Of a stretch of 9,950 nt of DNA, positions 1-7,067 are shown piece by piece (position 1 is the stretch's first letter; each line of letters opens with the position of its first letter). Source of the stretch: Thioalkalivibrio sp. (GTDB lineage Bacteria; Pseudomonadota; Gammaproteobacteria; Ectothiorhodospirales; Ectothiorhodospiraceae); the NCBI GenBank assembly GCA_003550945.1, contig PULL01000294.1, positions 1 through 9,950 of the forward strand, written 5' to 3'. The position numbers and the translations under genes were made by a program. The notes under the pieces are model-generated. The model made no database searches. It saw only the letters and a program-made list of their open reading frames with translations, and was not told where the DNA came from.

Positions 1-837
1 AACCAGCAGATCCGCGCCCTTGGCCTCCTCGCTCATCCCGGTGTAGAGATCCAGCGCGTATTGGACCCCGTCCTCTTCCCATTTCCGGTGCTGCTCGATG
101 TTGCCCTGCACGATGGCAACGCGGACCGGCTCACCGGCCGGGTACACCCACTGCCAGGGCATCGCCGCCAGCGATCCCGCCAGCAGCGGCACCAGCAGCA
201 GCACCGCAGCGATGAAACGCCCTGCCGTCAGCAGGACCAGCACCGCGGCCAGCAGCGCCACCAGCAAACCCGCGCCGACTTCGCCGGCGATCGGCAGCCA
301 GAAACCCGCCGCGGTATCCAGCAGCACGTGCCCGGCAAACAGCCAGGGAAAACCGGAGAACAGCCAACCGCGCAGGAATTCCAGCAGCACGAAACCGCCG
401 GCCAGCGCCAGCAGCCAGGGCAGCAGTGCTGCCCGGCCCAGATAGCGCACGGCGAACCACCCCAGCAGGGCCGGGTACAGTGACAGATACAGCACGAACA
501 GCACGGTGATCAGCGTCGCGACAAGCCACGGCGCCTGCCCGAAGATCAGCAGACTGTTGAAAATCCAGCTGACCCCAAACCCGAACAGCCCGAGGCCGAA
601 CGCGTAGCCGTGGCGGAATGCGGTGCCCGGCTGAGCACCGCGCAGCAGCGCGAACCACAACGCCAGCCCGACCGGTGCCAGCAGGAAAAGATTGAAGGGT
701 GCGAAAGCCAGCACCACCACGGCACCCGCCAGAAAGGACACCGCGGTGGCGGGCCAGCCGACCAACGGTCGCCCGGAAAGCCAGAGCACCGGGGGCGGCG
801 AGCCGCGCGAATCCGGCGACGGGTCGGAAGCGTTCAT
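1..837 (-). CDS. lnt: Apolipoprotein N-acyltransferase Lnt (partial, C-terminal part beyond left edge)
   Basis: Lnt transfers the third acyl chain from a phospholipid to the N-terminal cysteine of diacylglyceryl-lipoproteins at the periplasmic face of the inner membrane. The visible 279 residues start at ATG 837 and include several hydrophobic segments. Recognisable marks are AFAPFNLF near residue 45, LRGWLFSGFPW near residue 160, and the entry to the nitrilase-like domain at about residue 240 (VAIVQGNIEQHRKW). The reading stops at GADLLV, just before the expected WPE with the catalytic glutamate, so none of the Glu-Lys-Cys triad can be checked. The start lies 12 nt after the corC stop. No clear Shine-Dalgarno is visible, which suggests translational coupling to corC. 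Last gene of the miaB-ybeZYX-lnt operon. Identification is from recalled family motifs and synteny. Confidence 0.95.
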   Translation of the reverse strand, partial: MNASDPSPDSRGSPPPVLWLSGRPLVGWPATAVSFLAGAVVVLAFAPFNLFLLAPVGLALWFALLRGAQPGTAFRHGYAFGLGLFGFGVSWIFNSLLIFGQAPWLVATLITVLFVLYLSLYPALLGWFAVRYLGRAALLPWLLALAGGFVLLEFLRGWLFSGFPWLFAGHVLLDTAAGFWLPIAGEVGAGLLVALLAAVLVLLTAGRFIAAVLLLVPLLAGSLAAMPWQWVYPAGEPVRVAIVQGNIEQHRKWEEDGVQYALDLYTGMSEEAKGADLLV

Positions 838-849
838 CCGGGGTGCGGC

Positions 850-1734
850 TCAGGAGACGACGGGATCGACGGGCGGAACCGGCTCGCCGACGCGTCGCAT
901 TTCCACCAGGTGCAGGCGGCGGTTGTCGGCGCGCAGCACGCGAAATTCCATGCCGTCGAAGGCCACGCTCTCGCCGCGCCTGGGAACGTGCCCGAACCGC
1001 GACAGCAGCAGTCCGCCGACGGTATCGAAATCCTCCTCGCTGTAGGCGGTCCGGAAAAAGGCGTTGAACTCCTCGATCGGCGTAAGCGCCTTGATCGTGT
1101 ACCGGTCGCCCGGATGCTGCATGATCTGGGTCAGGTAGTCCTCGACGTCGTGCTCGTCCTCGATTTCGCCGACGATCTGCTCGAGCACGTCCTCGATGGT
1201 CACCAGGCCCGCGACGCCGCCGTATTCGTCGACGACGATGGCCATGTGATTGCGGCTTAGCCGAAACTCCTTCAGCAACACGTTCAGGCGCTTGCTCTCA
1301 GGTACGAACACCGCCGGCCGGAGGATCTCCTGCATGTCGAAGGTCTCGCCGCTGCCGTTCGGAAAGAAGCGCAGCAGATCCTTCGCGAGCAGGATACCCA
1401 CCACCTCGTCACGACTGTCGGCGATCACCGGCAGGCGGGAATGGGCCGAGGCCACCACGTCGGGAATGATCTCTTCGAGCGCGGCCTCCCGGCGCACGAC
1501 TCCCATCTGCGCCCGGGGCACCATGATGTCGCGCACCTGCATGTCGGACACGTTCAGCACGCCCTCCAGCATCGCCAATGCCTCGGGGTCGATGAGATCG
1601 CGCGCCTGTGCGGACCGGAGGTTCTCGAGCAGTTCTGTACGGTCGCGCGGCTCACTCGAGAGAATGGACCCGAGACGTTCCAGCAGGCCGCGCGACGGCG
1701 GCCCCTCGGGGCGGTTGGCGTCAGGCATCGGCAT
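850..1734 (-). CDS. corC: CorC/YbeX family CBS-domain protein (HlyC/CorC family)
   Basis: Cytosolic CBS-pair protein encoded in the ybeZYX-lnt operon. The family was named for magnesium/cobalt efflux and has more recently been linked to ribosome metabolism. It has a short N-terminal extension, then the typical LIDPEALAMLEGVL and VRDIMVPRAQM entry to the first CBS motif. A second CBS motif follows (NHMAIVVDEYGGVAGLVTIEDVLE), then a C-terminal CorC_HlyC transporter-associated domain (from about FNAFFRTAY, with DTVGGLLLSRFGHVPRRGE). There is no membrane segment, so this is the short soluble form. The start is uncertain. ATG 1734 gives 294 residues, close to the roughly 292 of E. coli CorC. ATG 1728 is also possible. 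GTG 1767 gives 305 residues and has a GGGAGG only 3 nt upstream. The stop is 12 nt before the lnt start. The gap to ybeY upstream is unusually long for this operon. Confidence 0.93.
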   Translation of the reverse strand: MPMPDANRPEGPPSRGLLERLGSILSSEPRDRTELLENLRSAQARDLIDPEALAMLEGVLNVSDMQVRDIMVPRAQMGVVRREAALEEIIPDVVASAHSRLPVIADSRDEVVGILLAKDLLRFFPNGSGETFDMQEILRPAVFVPESKRLNVLLKEFRLSRNHMAIVVDEYGGVAGLVTIEDVLEQIVGEIEDEHDVEDYLTQIMQHPGDRYTIKALTPIEEFNAFFRTAYSEEDFDTVGGLLLSRFGHVPRRGESVAFDGMEFRVLRADNRRLHLVEMRRVGEPVPPVDPVVS

Positions 1735-1789
1735 CGCCCCCCGTGCCCGGGAAGCCCGTTTGGGCACCGGCCTCCCACAGGCTTCGACC

Positions 1790-1816
1790 GGGTCCGGCTG
1801 GGTCGCTCCCGGACCC
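1790..1816. repeat. Perfect 8-bp inverted repeat in the ybeY-corC gap
   Basis: GGGTCCGG (1790-1797) and CCGGACCC (1809-1816) can form a perfect eight-pair GC-rich stem around an 11-nt loop. It lies in the approximately 200-nt interval between the ybeY stop and the corC start, which otherwise shows no convincing gene. No T-run follows on the minus strand, so it is not a standard intrinsic terminator. It could be an mRNA-stability or attenuation hairpin, or chance in GC-rich sequence. The related string GGTCCGG occurs again at about 1855, and GGGTCCGG recurs near 1955 inside the end of ybeY. Confidence 0.4.
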
Positions 1817-1935
1817 TGCCCGCAAAGCCCTCTTCGACGGCCCCCGTTCCCGAAGGTCCGGGATCACGAGGCTCGGTGGCCGCTGCGGCAGCTGTTCACT
1901 GCGCAGGAGGCCATTCCGGCGGGTTCCAGCCATGC

Positions 1936-2394
1936 TCAGGAAACCTCCGCGTACGGGTCCGGGTAGCCTAACCCGCCCAGTATCCGGCGCTCAATCGCCT
2001 CCATCGCCTCTGCCTCTGCCTCCGTCTGGTGATCCAGTCCCTGCAGGTGCAGCATGCCGTGCACCACCATGTGGGCAAAATGCGCCCGCAGATCCTTGCG
2101 CTGCGCATCGGCCTCCTCGGCCAGCACGGGCGCGCAGAGCACCACATCCCCAAGAAAGACCGGATTGCCCGGCAAAGTCGCCTCGGGCGGCGCCGGGAAC
2201 GACAGCACGTTGGTCGGACGCTCCCGGCCGCGGAAGTCGCGGTTCAGCCGCAGCCCCTCCTGTTCGCCGACGATCCTGAGCACCACCTGCGCGGCTCCCC
2301 GGCCGCGCCAGGCGGCACGGGCGGCGCGGTGCAGGGCGGGAGCCGCAGGCCACCCGGCCCGCGGCAGCCCGTACTGCACCTGGATCTCAAGCAT
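1936..2394 (-). CDS. ybeY: Endoribonuclease YbeY (rRNA maturation factor)
   Basis: Single-strand-specific metallo-endoribonuclease involved in 16S rRNA 3'-end maturation and 70S ribosome quality control. With the start at ATG 2394 the protein is 152 residues, close to the roughly 155 of E. coli YbeY. The zinc-binding signature HGMLHLQGLDH is intact, with H112, H116 and H122. The conserved upstream segment FRGRERPTNVLSFP carries the basic residue R55, followed by LGDVVLC. The ATG is preceded by GAGGG about 3 nt upstream, and the start overlaps the ybeZ stop by 8 nt, so translation is probably coupled. A GTG at 2409 would add only five residues ahead of the usual N-terminus and is less likely. 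YbeY works with its neighbour YbeZ. Confidence 0.95.
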   Translation of the reverse strand: MLEIQVQYGLPRAGWPAAPALHRAARAAWRGRGAAQVVLRIVGEQEGLRLNRDFRGRERPTNVLSFPAPPEATLPGNPVFLGDVVLCAPVLAEEADAQRKDLRAHFAHMVVHGMLHLQGLDHQTEAEAEAMEAIERRILGGLGYPDPYAEVS

Positions 2395-3361
2395 CGCCCT
2401 CGCGGCCACCGTTGCCGCCCTGCGCCGCGTAGGCCTCGACGATACGCTGCACCAGCGGGTGCCGAACCACGTCCTCTGCCTGGAAGCGCGTGATGTTCAC
2501 GCCCTCGACACCCTCGAGGATCCGTGCCGCGTGGCGCAGACCGGAAAGCTGCCCCCTCGGCAGGTCGACCTGGGTCACGTCGCCGTTCACCACCGCGGTG
2601 GAACCGAAACCGATTCGGGTCAGAAACATCTTCATCTGCTCGACCGTGGTGTTCTGCGCCTCGTCGAGAATGATGAAGGCTTCGTTCAGCGTACGCCCGC
2701 GCATGTAGGCCAGGGGCGCAACCTCGATCACCTGCCGTTCCATCAGCCGGGCAACGTGGTCGAAGCCCAGCAATTCGTACAGCGCGTCGTACATCGGCCG
2801 CAAATAGGGATCGATCTTCTGCGCCAGGTCACCGGGCAGGAAGCCCAGTCGTTCCCCCGCCTCGACCGCCGGCCTGACCAGCACCAGGCGCCGAACGCGG
2901 TCCTGTTCCAGTGCCGCAACCGCGGCGGCGACTGCGAGGTACGTTTTTCCAGTGCCGGCGGGACCGATGCCGAAACTCAGGTCGTACCGGGAGATCGCGG
3001 ACAGGTAGCGCACCTGCCGCGGGCCACGGCCGCGGATCACCGCCCGCCGCAGCCGGAGCACCGGTTCGCGCGGCTCCTCCCCCCGCAGGTCGGCGATGTG
3101 GGCTGCCTGCAGCGCGGTGTGCACCTGTTCCAGGCTTACCGGTTCCTCCCGCGCCATCGCGTGCAGCTCCCGGATCAGGGACTCGGCCGCCGTGACCGCC
3201 GCCTCGGGACCGGTGATGTTGAAACGTGAACCGCGATTGTGCACGTGCACGCCCAGCCGCGACTCGATCAGCCGGAGGTGGGCGTCCAGCGGGCCGGACA
3301 GGCGCGCCAGCGTCTCCTGGTCACCGGGCTCCAGCGTGAAGTCAGTGCGATTCTGCGACAT
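2387..3361 (-). CDS. ybeZ: PhoH-family ATPase YbeZ
   Basis: PhoH-like P-loop NTPase that partners YbeY in RNA metabolism. In some bacteria the family shows ATPase or RNA-helicase-related activity. The 324-residue protein has an N-terminal RNA-binding-like (KH-like) region (about 1-70, with HNRGSRFNITG). A Walker A motif GPAGTGKT follows at residues 133-140, and a Walker B FIILDEAQN at 229-237. The conserved LVRPAVEAGERLGFLPGDL and VVNGDVTQVDLP segments are present. The length is normal for the family. The ATG at 3361 overlaps the miaB 3' end by 20 nt, and the stop overlaps the ybeY start by 8 nt, giving a tightly packed operon core. The ribosome-binding site is weak, consistent with coupling to miaB translation. 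Confidence 0.96.
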   Translation of the reverse strand: MSQNRTDFTLEPGDQETLARLSGPLDAHLRLIESRLGVHVHNRGSRFNITGPEAAVTAAESLIRELHAMAREEPVSLEQVHTALQAAHIADLRGEEPREPVLRLRRAVIRGRGPRQVRYLSAISRYDLSFGIGPAGTGKTYLAVAAAVAALEQDRVRRLVLVRPAVEAGERLGFLPGDLAQKIDPYLRPMYDALYELLGFDHVARLMERQVIEVAPLAYMRGRTLNEAFIILDEAQNTTVEQMKMFLTRIGFGSTAVVNGDVTQVDLPRGQLSGLRHAARILEGVEGVNITRFQAEDVVRHPLVQRIVEAYAAQGGNGGREGDA

Positions 3362-4757
3362 GTGTCCGGCGCCTGCCGGTGTCGTGCCCTGCCGCGACGC
3401 CAGAGAGCACCCCGCGCAGCGAGTGCGGCTGCGCCTCGGTGATCAGCAGTTCAACCATCGAACCGGTCAGGTCGGGCGGACCGTCGAAGTTCACCACCCG
3501 GTTGTTCGCGGTGCGCGCGGCCAGACGCGATGGATCCCGGCGAGAGCGCCCCTCCACCAGCGCCTGCTGCAGGCTGCCGACCATCGCACGGTTGCGCCGC
3601 TGCCCCTGGGCCTCGAGCAGCGCCTGCAGCTCCTGCAAGCGGCGCTTCTTCACGGCCAGCGGTACGTCGTCCGGCAGGCTCGCCGCCGGCGTACCCGGAC
3701 GGGCGCTGTAGATGAAGCTGAAGGAGAAATCGAAGTTCAGCTCCTCGGCCAGGCGCATCGTGGCCGCGTGGTCGTCTTCCGTTTCCCCCGGGAATCCGAC
3801 AATGAAGTCCGATGACAGGTCAAGATCAGGACGCAGTTCCCGCAGCCGCCGGATCTTGGATTTGTATTCCAGCACCGTGTGGCCGCGCTTCATCAGTGCG
3901 AGGATGCGGTCGGAACCACTCTGGACCGGCAGGTGCAGGTGGCTGACCAGCTTGGGTTCGTCGGCGTACGCCTGGATCAGGCGATCCGAAAACTCCACCG
4001 GGTGCGAGGTGGTGAACCGCACCCGCTCGATCCCGTCGACCGCGGCCACGTAGTGGATCAACAGTGCAAGGTCGGCCATGTCGCCATCGTGGGTCGGCCC
4101 CCGGTAGGCGTTCACGTTCTGGCCGAGCAGGTTGATCTCCTTCACGCCCTGGGCCGCGAGCCCCGCCACCTCCGCGATCACGTCGTCGAAAGGCCGGCTG
4201 ATCTCCTCGCCCCGGGTATACGGAACCACGCAGAAGCTGCAGTACTTGCTGCAGCCTTCCATCACCGACACGAAGGCGCTGGCACCGCTGGCCCTCGGCT
4301 CGGGCAGCCGATCGAACTTCTCGATTTCGGGGAAGCTGATGTCCACCACCGGGGTCCGCGTGCGCCGGACCTGCTCGACCAGTTCCGGCAGCCGGTGCAG
4401 CGTCTGCGGCCCGAACACCAGGTCGACGAACGGCGCGCGCTCGCGCAGCGCCGCACCTTCCTGGCTGGCAACGCAGCCGCCGACGCCGATGATCAGCTCG
4501 GGGCGCTGCTCCTTCAGCGACCGCCAACGACCGAGCAGCGAGAAGACCTTCTCCTGCGCCTTTTCCCGGATCGAGCAGGTGTTCAGCAGCAACAGGTCGG
4601 CGCTTTCCGGGTCGTCGGTGACCTCGGCGCCGTGGAACTCACGCAGCGCATCCAGCATCCGCGACGAGTCGTACTCGTTCATCTGGCAGCCGTGCGTCTG
4701 TATATACACGCGGCGCACGGCCGGGACCAAACCGGGTTGCTCCACGCAAACTTTCAT
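3342..4757 (-). CDS. miaB: tRNA-2-methylthio-N6-dimethylallyladenosine synthase MiaB
   Basis: Radical SAM methylthiotransferase that converts i6A37 to ms2i6A37 in tRNAs reading U-starting codons. From ATG 4757 the protein is 471 residues, essentially the E. coli length (474). The N-terminal UPF0004 domain carries the three auxiliary-cluster cysteines C24 (THGCQMNEYD), C61 (NTCSIREKAQEKVF) and C95 (GVGGCVASQEG). The radical SAM CX3CX2C motif is intact at C169, C173 and C176 (EGCSKYCSFCVVPYTRG). SDFIVGFPGETEDDH marks the distal barrel, and a C-terminal TRAM RNA-binding domain follows from about residue 395. The open frame extends to GTG 4814, but that extension falls inside the CACGGA inverted repeat and lacks MiaB character, so ATG 4757 is preferred. 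The TGA stop overlaps the ybeZ start. Confidence 0.97.
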   Translation of the reverse strand: MKVCVEQPGLVPAVRRVYIQTHGCQMNEYDSSRMLDALREFHGAEVTDDPESADLLLLNTCSIREKAQEKVFSLLGRWRSLKEQRPELIIGVGGCVASQEGAALRERAPFVDLVFGPQTLHRLPELVEQVRRTRTPVVDISFPEIEKFDRLPEPRASGASAFVSVMEGCSKYCSFCVVPYTRGEEISRPFDDVIAEVAGLAAQGVKEINLLGQNVNAYRGPTHDGDMADLALLIHYVAAVDGIERVRFTTSHPVEFSDRLIQAYADEPKLVSHLHLPVQSGSDRILALMKRGHTVLEYKSKIRRLRELRPDLDLSSDFIVGFPGETEDDHAATMRLAEELNFDFSFSFIYSARPGTPAASLPDDVPLAVKKRRLQELQALLEAQGQRRNRAMVGSLQQALVEGRSRRDPSRLAARTANNRVVNFDGPPDLTGSMVELLITEAQPHSLRGVLSGVAAGHDTGRRRTHVAESH

Positions 4758-4792
4758 CGCCGCGGGCCACCCCGAAAGATGAAAAGCCGAGC

Positions 4793-4866
4793 CACGGAAT
4801 GCACGGACAGACACGGAACAGCGATCGAACCCGTTTCGCTTTCCGTGATTTCCGTGTCCTTCCGTG
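4793..4866. repeat. Inverted array of CACGGA/TCCGTG units between ssb and miaB
   Basis: Three CACGGA units (4793, 4802, 4812) are followed, after a short centre, by three TCCGTG units (4842, 4851, 4861). Both arms use 9- and 10-nt spacing. The arms are imperfect reverse complements and can fold into a long hairpin of roughly 27 nt per side. The tip contains a small GCGA/TCGC pairing (4821-4824 with 4836-4839). The element almost fills the 123-nt spacer. On the minus strand it comes just after the ssb stop and is followed by GGCTTTTCATCTTTC, so it could end or attenuate transcription between ssb and miaB. I recall similar CACGGA-rich intergenic elements in other proteobacteria, but could not verify this here. 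Confidence 0.75.
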
Positions 4867-4880
4867 ACTGTATTTTCCCG

Positions 4881-5336
4881 CTAGAACGGGACATCGTCAT
4901 CCTGGATGGGTGTACGGCCGGAGGAGGGGCTGCCTCCACGCTGATCACCCCAGCCCGTGTCGGAGCCACGTTCCGGGTCGCCCGAAGGCATGGACCCGCC
5001 ACGACCACCCAACAACTGCATTTCGTTCGCGACGATCTCGGTCGTGTACCGATCCTGGCCGTCCTGGCCCTGCCACTTGCGCGTCTGGATGCGGCCCTCG
5101 ATGTACACCTGCGAGCCCTTGCTGAGGTACTGCGCCGCGATATCGCCAAGACGGCCGAACAGTACCACGCGATGCCACTCGGTGTTCTCGCGCTTTTCGC
5201 CGCTCTGCTTGTCGGTCCACTGCTCGCTGGTCGCCAGCCGCAGGTTGGTGATGGTCATACCCGTCGGCGTTTCACGCTTTTCAGGGTCGGCACCCAGGTT
5301 GCCGAGCAGGATCACTTTGTTTACTCCGCGGGCCAT
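4881..5336 (-). CDS. ssb: Single-stranded DNA-binding protein SSB
   Basis: Binds and protects single-stranded DNA during replication, recombination and repair, normally as a homotetramer. The 151-residue protein starts MARGVNKVILLGNLGADPEKR. It has a full OB-fold over about residues 1-110 (TNLRLATSE, TEWHRVVLFGRLGDIAAQYLSKGSQVYIEGRI). A Gly/Ser/Asp-rich flexible linker follows, ending in the acidic tip DDDVPF, which recruits partner proteins; the commoner form is DDDIPF. The length is normal but the linker is short, about 40 residues. The start at ATG 5336 is supported by a strong AAGGAG 5 nt upstream. The gene lies between the YajR-type transporter and miaB on the same strand. The ssb-transporter-uvrA cluster also occurs in Pseudomonas (PA4232-PA4234). 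Confidence 0.97.
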   Translation of the reverse strand: MARGVNKVILLGNLGADPEKRETPTGMTITNLRLATSEQWTDKQSGEKRENTEWHRVVLFGRLGDIAAQYLSKGSQVYIEGRIQTRKWQGQDGQDRYTTEIVANEMQLLGGRGGSMPSGDPERGSDTGWGDQRGGSPSSGRTPIQDDDVPF

Positions 5337-5341
5337 GGCAT

Positions 5342-5347
5342 CTCCTT
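5342..5347 (-). promoter_or_regulatory. Strong ribosome-binding site of ssb
   Basis: AAGGAG on the minus strand, 5 nt upstream of the ssb ATG at 5336. It is the clearest Shine-Dalgarno sequence in the window and settles the ssb start. It also fits high expression of SSB compared with the weak sites in front of miaB, ybeZ and lnt. Confidence 0.85.
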
Positions 5348-5375
5348 GTCGTTCGCTCGCTGGATCGGGCCACGT

Positions 5376-5384
5376 AGTTTAGCA
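5376..5384 (-). promoter_or_regulatory. Possible extended -10 promoter of ssb
   Basis: On the minus strand TGC-TAAACT matches an extended -10 element and lies 40 nt upstream of the ssb start, within the 110-nt spacer after the transporter stop. No good -35 hexamer is seen at 16-18 nt. The placement suits an independent ssb promoter, but the match is modest. Confidence 0.4.
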
Positions 5385-5446
5385 AGCACCGCGCCAGGAT
5401 GGGACATTGACTGCCGCACCCGGGGGCAAAGCGGGCACGACCGGGG

Positions 5447-6835
5447 TCAGGAACGCACCCCGTCGCCTTCCCGGCCCTGGGCCGGCCAACTGGTGAACAA
5501 AGCCCGCAACCTGCCCTCGTCGAAGCGCGCGGGGTCCACTTTCAGATACACGGCCGCTTCGGAGGCACTGACCCGGACCTCGCCGACACCGGCCAGCGTC
5601 CCGATCCGGGACTCCAGCTCGTCGGCGGCAGCACGCCATGACGCCGGCAAACCATAGGCCCGGTTCGAGAGGTGGCTCGGAGGCGCCATGGTTGCGGCAA
5701 CCACCAGCCAGAGCGCCGCTCCCGCCAGACCCAGCGCGAACACCCAGGCCGTACCGGCATGGGTCAGAACGATCCCGCCCAGCATCCCGCCCGCGAAGAT
5801 GCCGAGAAACTGGCTGGTGGAGAACACCCCCATCGCAGTGCCCTTGCCCAATACCGGCGCGGTCTTCGCGACCAGCGAGGGCAGCGTCGCCTCCAGCAGG
5901 TTGAAAGCGGCAAAGAACAACACCAGCGCGGCCCCCAGTGCCAGCCAGTGGCCCGCGACCGGCAACAGCGCCTGGACCAGCAGCAACACGACGATTGCGC
6001 CCAGCAGCGCGGGCTTCAGCGCGCGCCGGCGCTCCGCCCGGATCACCGCCGGGATCATCAGCAGGAAGCCCAGCACCAGCACCGGCAGATAGACCAGGTA
6101 ATGCTGAGCCGGCGCCAGGCCGAGATCGGAGACCAGCATCAGCGGAAGCACCAGGAAGTTTGCGGCCAGAGTCGTGTGCAGGATGAACACCCCGATATTC
6201 AGCCGCATCAGTTCGTGATCGCGCAGCACCTGCGCCAGCCCCCCGGGGATCGGCACCATGTCCGGGTGCGGCAACGAGCGCAGCGGCCTCGGTACCCACA
6301 GGAACAGCAACAGCAGCGCGACCACCCCCAACCCTGCGGTCAGCCAGAAGATGCCCGAAAGCCCGAACCAGCGGTCCACGACCGGGCCCAGCACCATCGC
6401 TGCGGTGAAGGTCAGGCCGATCGACAGCCCGATCACCGCCAAAGCACGGGTGCGCCGCTCCTCCGCGATCAGGTCGGCGGTCAGGGCCAGCACCACTGCC
6501 GCCACCGCACCCGCGCCCTGCAGCGCGCGGCCAACGATCACCCCGTACACCGACTCGGCCAGCGCCGCCACCACGCTCCCGACGATCAGCATCACCAGAC
6601 CCGCCGCGATCAGCGGCCTGCGCCCCACGCGGTCGGACAGGATCCCGAACGGGATCTGCAACAGCGCCTGCGTGAGCCCGTATATGCCCAGGGCCATCCC
6701 CATCAGGAACGGCGTGGCCCCGGGAAGCACATCCGCGTACAGCACGAAGACCGGCAGCACCATGAACAGCCCAGCCATGCGCACCGCGTAAATCGCGGCT
6801 AGTCCGGATGTGGCGCGCAGCTCCGTGGGCGTCAT
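5447..6835 (-). CDS. YajR-like MFS transporter with C-terminal ferredoxin-like domain
   Basis: Major facilitator superfamily inner-membrane transporter of 462 residues, probably a proton-driven exporter; the substrate is unknown. The hydrophobic pattern fits 12 membrane helices over about residues 10-385. The MFS motif A is intact in the loop after helix 2 (G64-I-L-S-D68-R-V-G71-R-R73). The last 78 residues are soluble. They contain ELESRIGTLAGVGEVRV and AAVYLKVDPARFDEGRLRALF, which resembles the small YAM domain at the C-terminus of E. coli YajR, also a protein of about 454 residues. The start at ATG 6835 fits the family N-terminus, although the ribosome-binding site is weak. It is divergent from uvrA and upstream of ssb, an arrangement also known in Pseudomonas. 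A functional link to DNA repair is not established. Confidence 0.9.
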   Translation of the reverse strand: MTPTELRATSGLAAIYAVRMAGLFMVLPVFVLYADVLPGATPFLMGMALGIYGLTQALLQIPFGILSDRVGRRPLIAAGLVMLIVGSVVAALAESVYGVIVGRALQGAGAVAAVVLALTADLIAEERRTRALAVIGLSIGLTFTAAMVLGPVVDRWFGLSGIFWLTAGLGVVALLLLFLWVPRPLRSLPHPDMVPIPGGLAQVLRDHELMRLNIGVFILHTTLAANFLVLPLMLVSDLGLAPAQHYLVYLPVLVLGFLLMIPAVIRAERRRALKPALLGAIVVLLLVQALLPVAGHWLALGAALVLFFAAFNLLEATLPSLVAKTAPVLGKGTAMGVFSTSQFLGIFAGGMLGGIVLTHAGTAWVFALGLAGAALWLVVAATMAPPSHLSNRAYGLPASWRAAADELESRIGTLAGVGEVRVSASEAAVYLKVDPARFDEGRLRALFTSWPAQGREGDGVRS

Positions 6836-6873
6836 GGCCTGTGGTCGATCCTCGACGGTTCAATGGTTGCCGA

Positions 6874-6879
6874 ATCTTA
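6874..6879 (-). promoter_or_regulatory. Possible -10 element for the MFS gene
   Basis: TAAGAT on the minus strand, 38 nt upstream of the transporter ATG, is a fair -10 match in an otherwise GC-rich spacer. The candidate -35 (TTCCCC at 16 nt, or ATTCCC at 17 nt) is weak, so the call rests on position and AT content only. Confidence 0.35.
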
Positions 6880-6881
6880 CA

Positions 6882-6938
6882 GGGAATGCCCCCGCGGGGA
6901 ATGTCGCCCATAAGGGAGGGTCGTTGGGCGGTCCGCCC
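6882..6938. promoter_or_regulatory. Cluster of palindromes and direct repeats in the divergent uvrA/MFS spacer
   Basis: Two copies of GGGAATG (6882-6888 and 6897-6903), 15 nt apart, flank a perfect 10-nt palindrome CCCCGCGGGG (6890-6899). Further on is a near-perfect dyad GGGCGG-T-CCGCCC (6926-6938). Together they sit upstream of the candidate MFS -10. They could be operator sites for a regulator, but GC-rich DNA produces such palindromes by chance. Confidence 0.3.
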
Positions 6939-7019
6939 CGGGACATCGTCACGGCACCCCGTTCACGTGGGCGCTGCAGAGTCCGCCAGCCGTCGGAAAA
7001 CAGGCGCGCCCGCAGCGAG

Positions 7020-7028
7020 TGCTACCAT
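7020..7028 (+). promoter_or_regulatory. Possible extended -10 promoter of uvrA
   Basis: TGC-TACCAT fits an extended -10 element about 40 nt upstream of the uvrA ATG. No strong -35 is seen. There is no convincing LexA (SOS) box nearby, unlike E. coli uvrA. Confidence 0.4.
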
Positions 7029-7059
7029 ATCCGGCTGAGCGCAAGAACTTCATTCACCC

Positions 7060-7067
7060 GGGGAGAG
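7060..7067 (+). promoter_or_regulatory. Ribosome-binding site of uvrA
   Basis: GGGGAGAG ends 1 nt before the ATG at 7069, with GGAG placed 3 nt upstream. The spacing is short but purine-rich, and the start is confirmed by the conserved N-terminus. Confidence 0.55.

Noticed and set aside
1721..1933. 70-codon minus-strand frame starting 2 nt after the ybeY stop
   Set aside because: The position is suggestive of coupling, but the product is Arg/Gly/Pro-rich, has no recognisable motif and overlaps the corC N-terminus in another frame. Not supported as a gene.
4758..4814. GTG-initiated N-terminal extension of miaB
   Set aside because: It lies within or next to the CACGGA inverted repeat and adds 19 residues not typical of MiaB; ATG 4757 gives the expected family start and length.
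3879..5657. 592-codon plus-strand frame across miaB and ssb
   Set aside because: It runs opposite two well-identified genes and through the spacer repeat, with no family resemblance of its own.
5379..6911. 510-codon minus-strand frame overlapping the transporter in another phase
   Set aside because: Its translation is Arg/Gly/Ala-rich and lacks membrane helices, whereas the frame 5447-6835 gives a coherent 12-helix MFS protein with motif A.
6974..6989. CTG-N10-CAG resembling the outer part of a LexA box upstream of uvrA
   Set aside because: The centre (CAGAGTCCGC) lacks the alternating AT core of gammaproteobacterial SOS boxes, so the outer match is probably chance.
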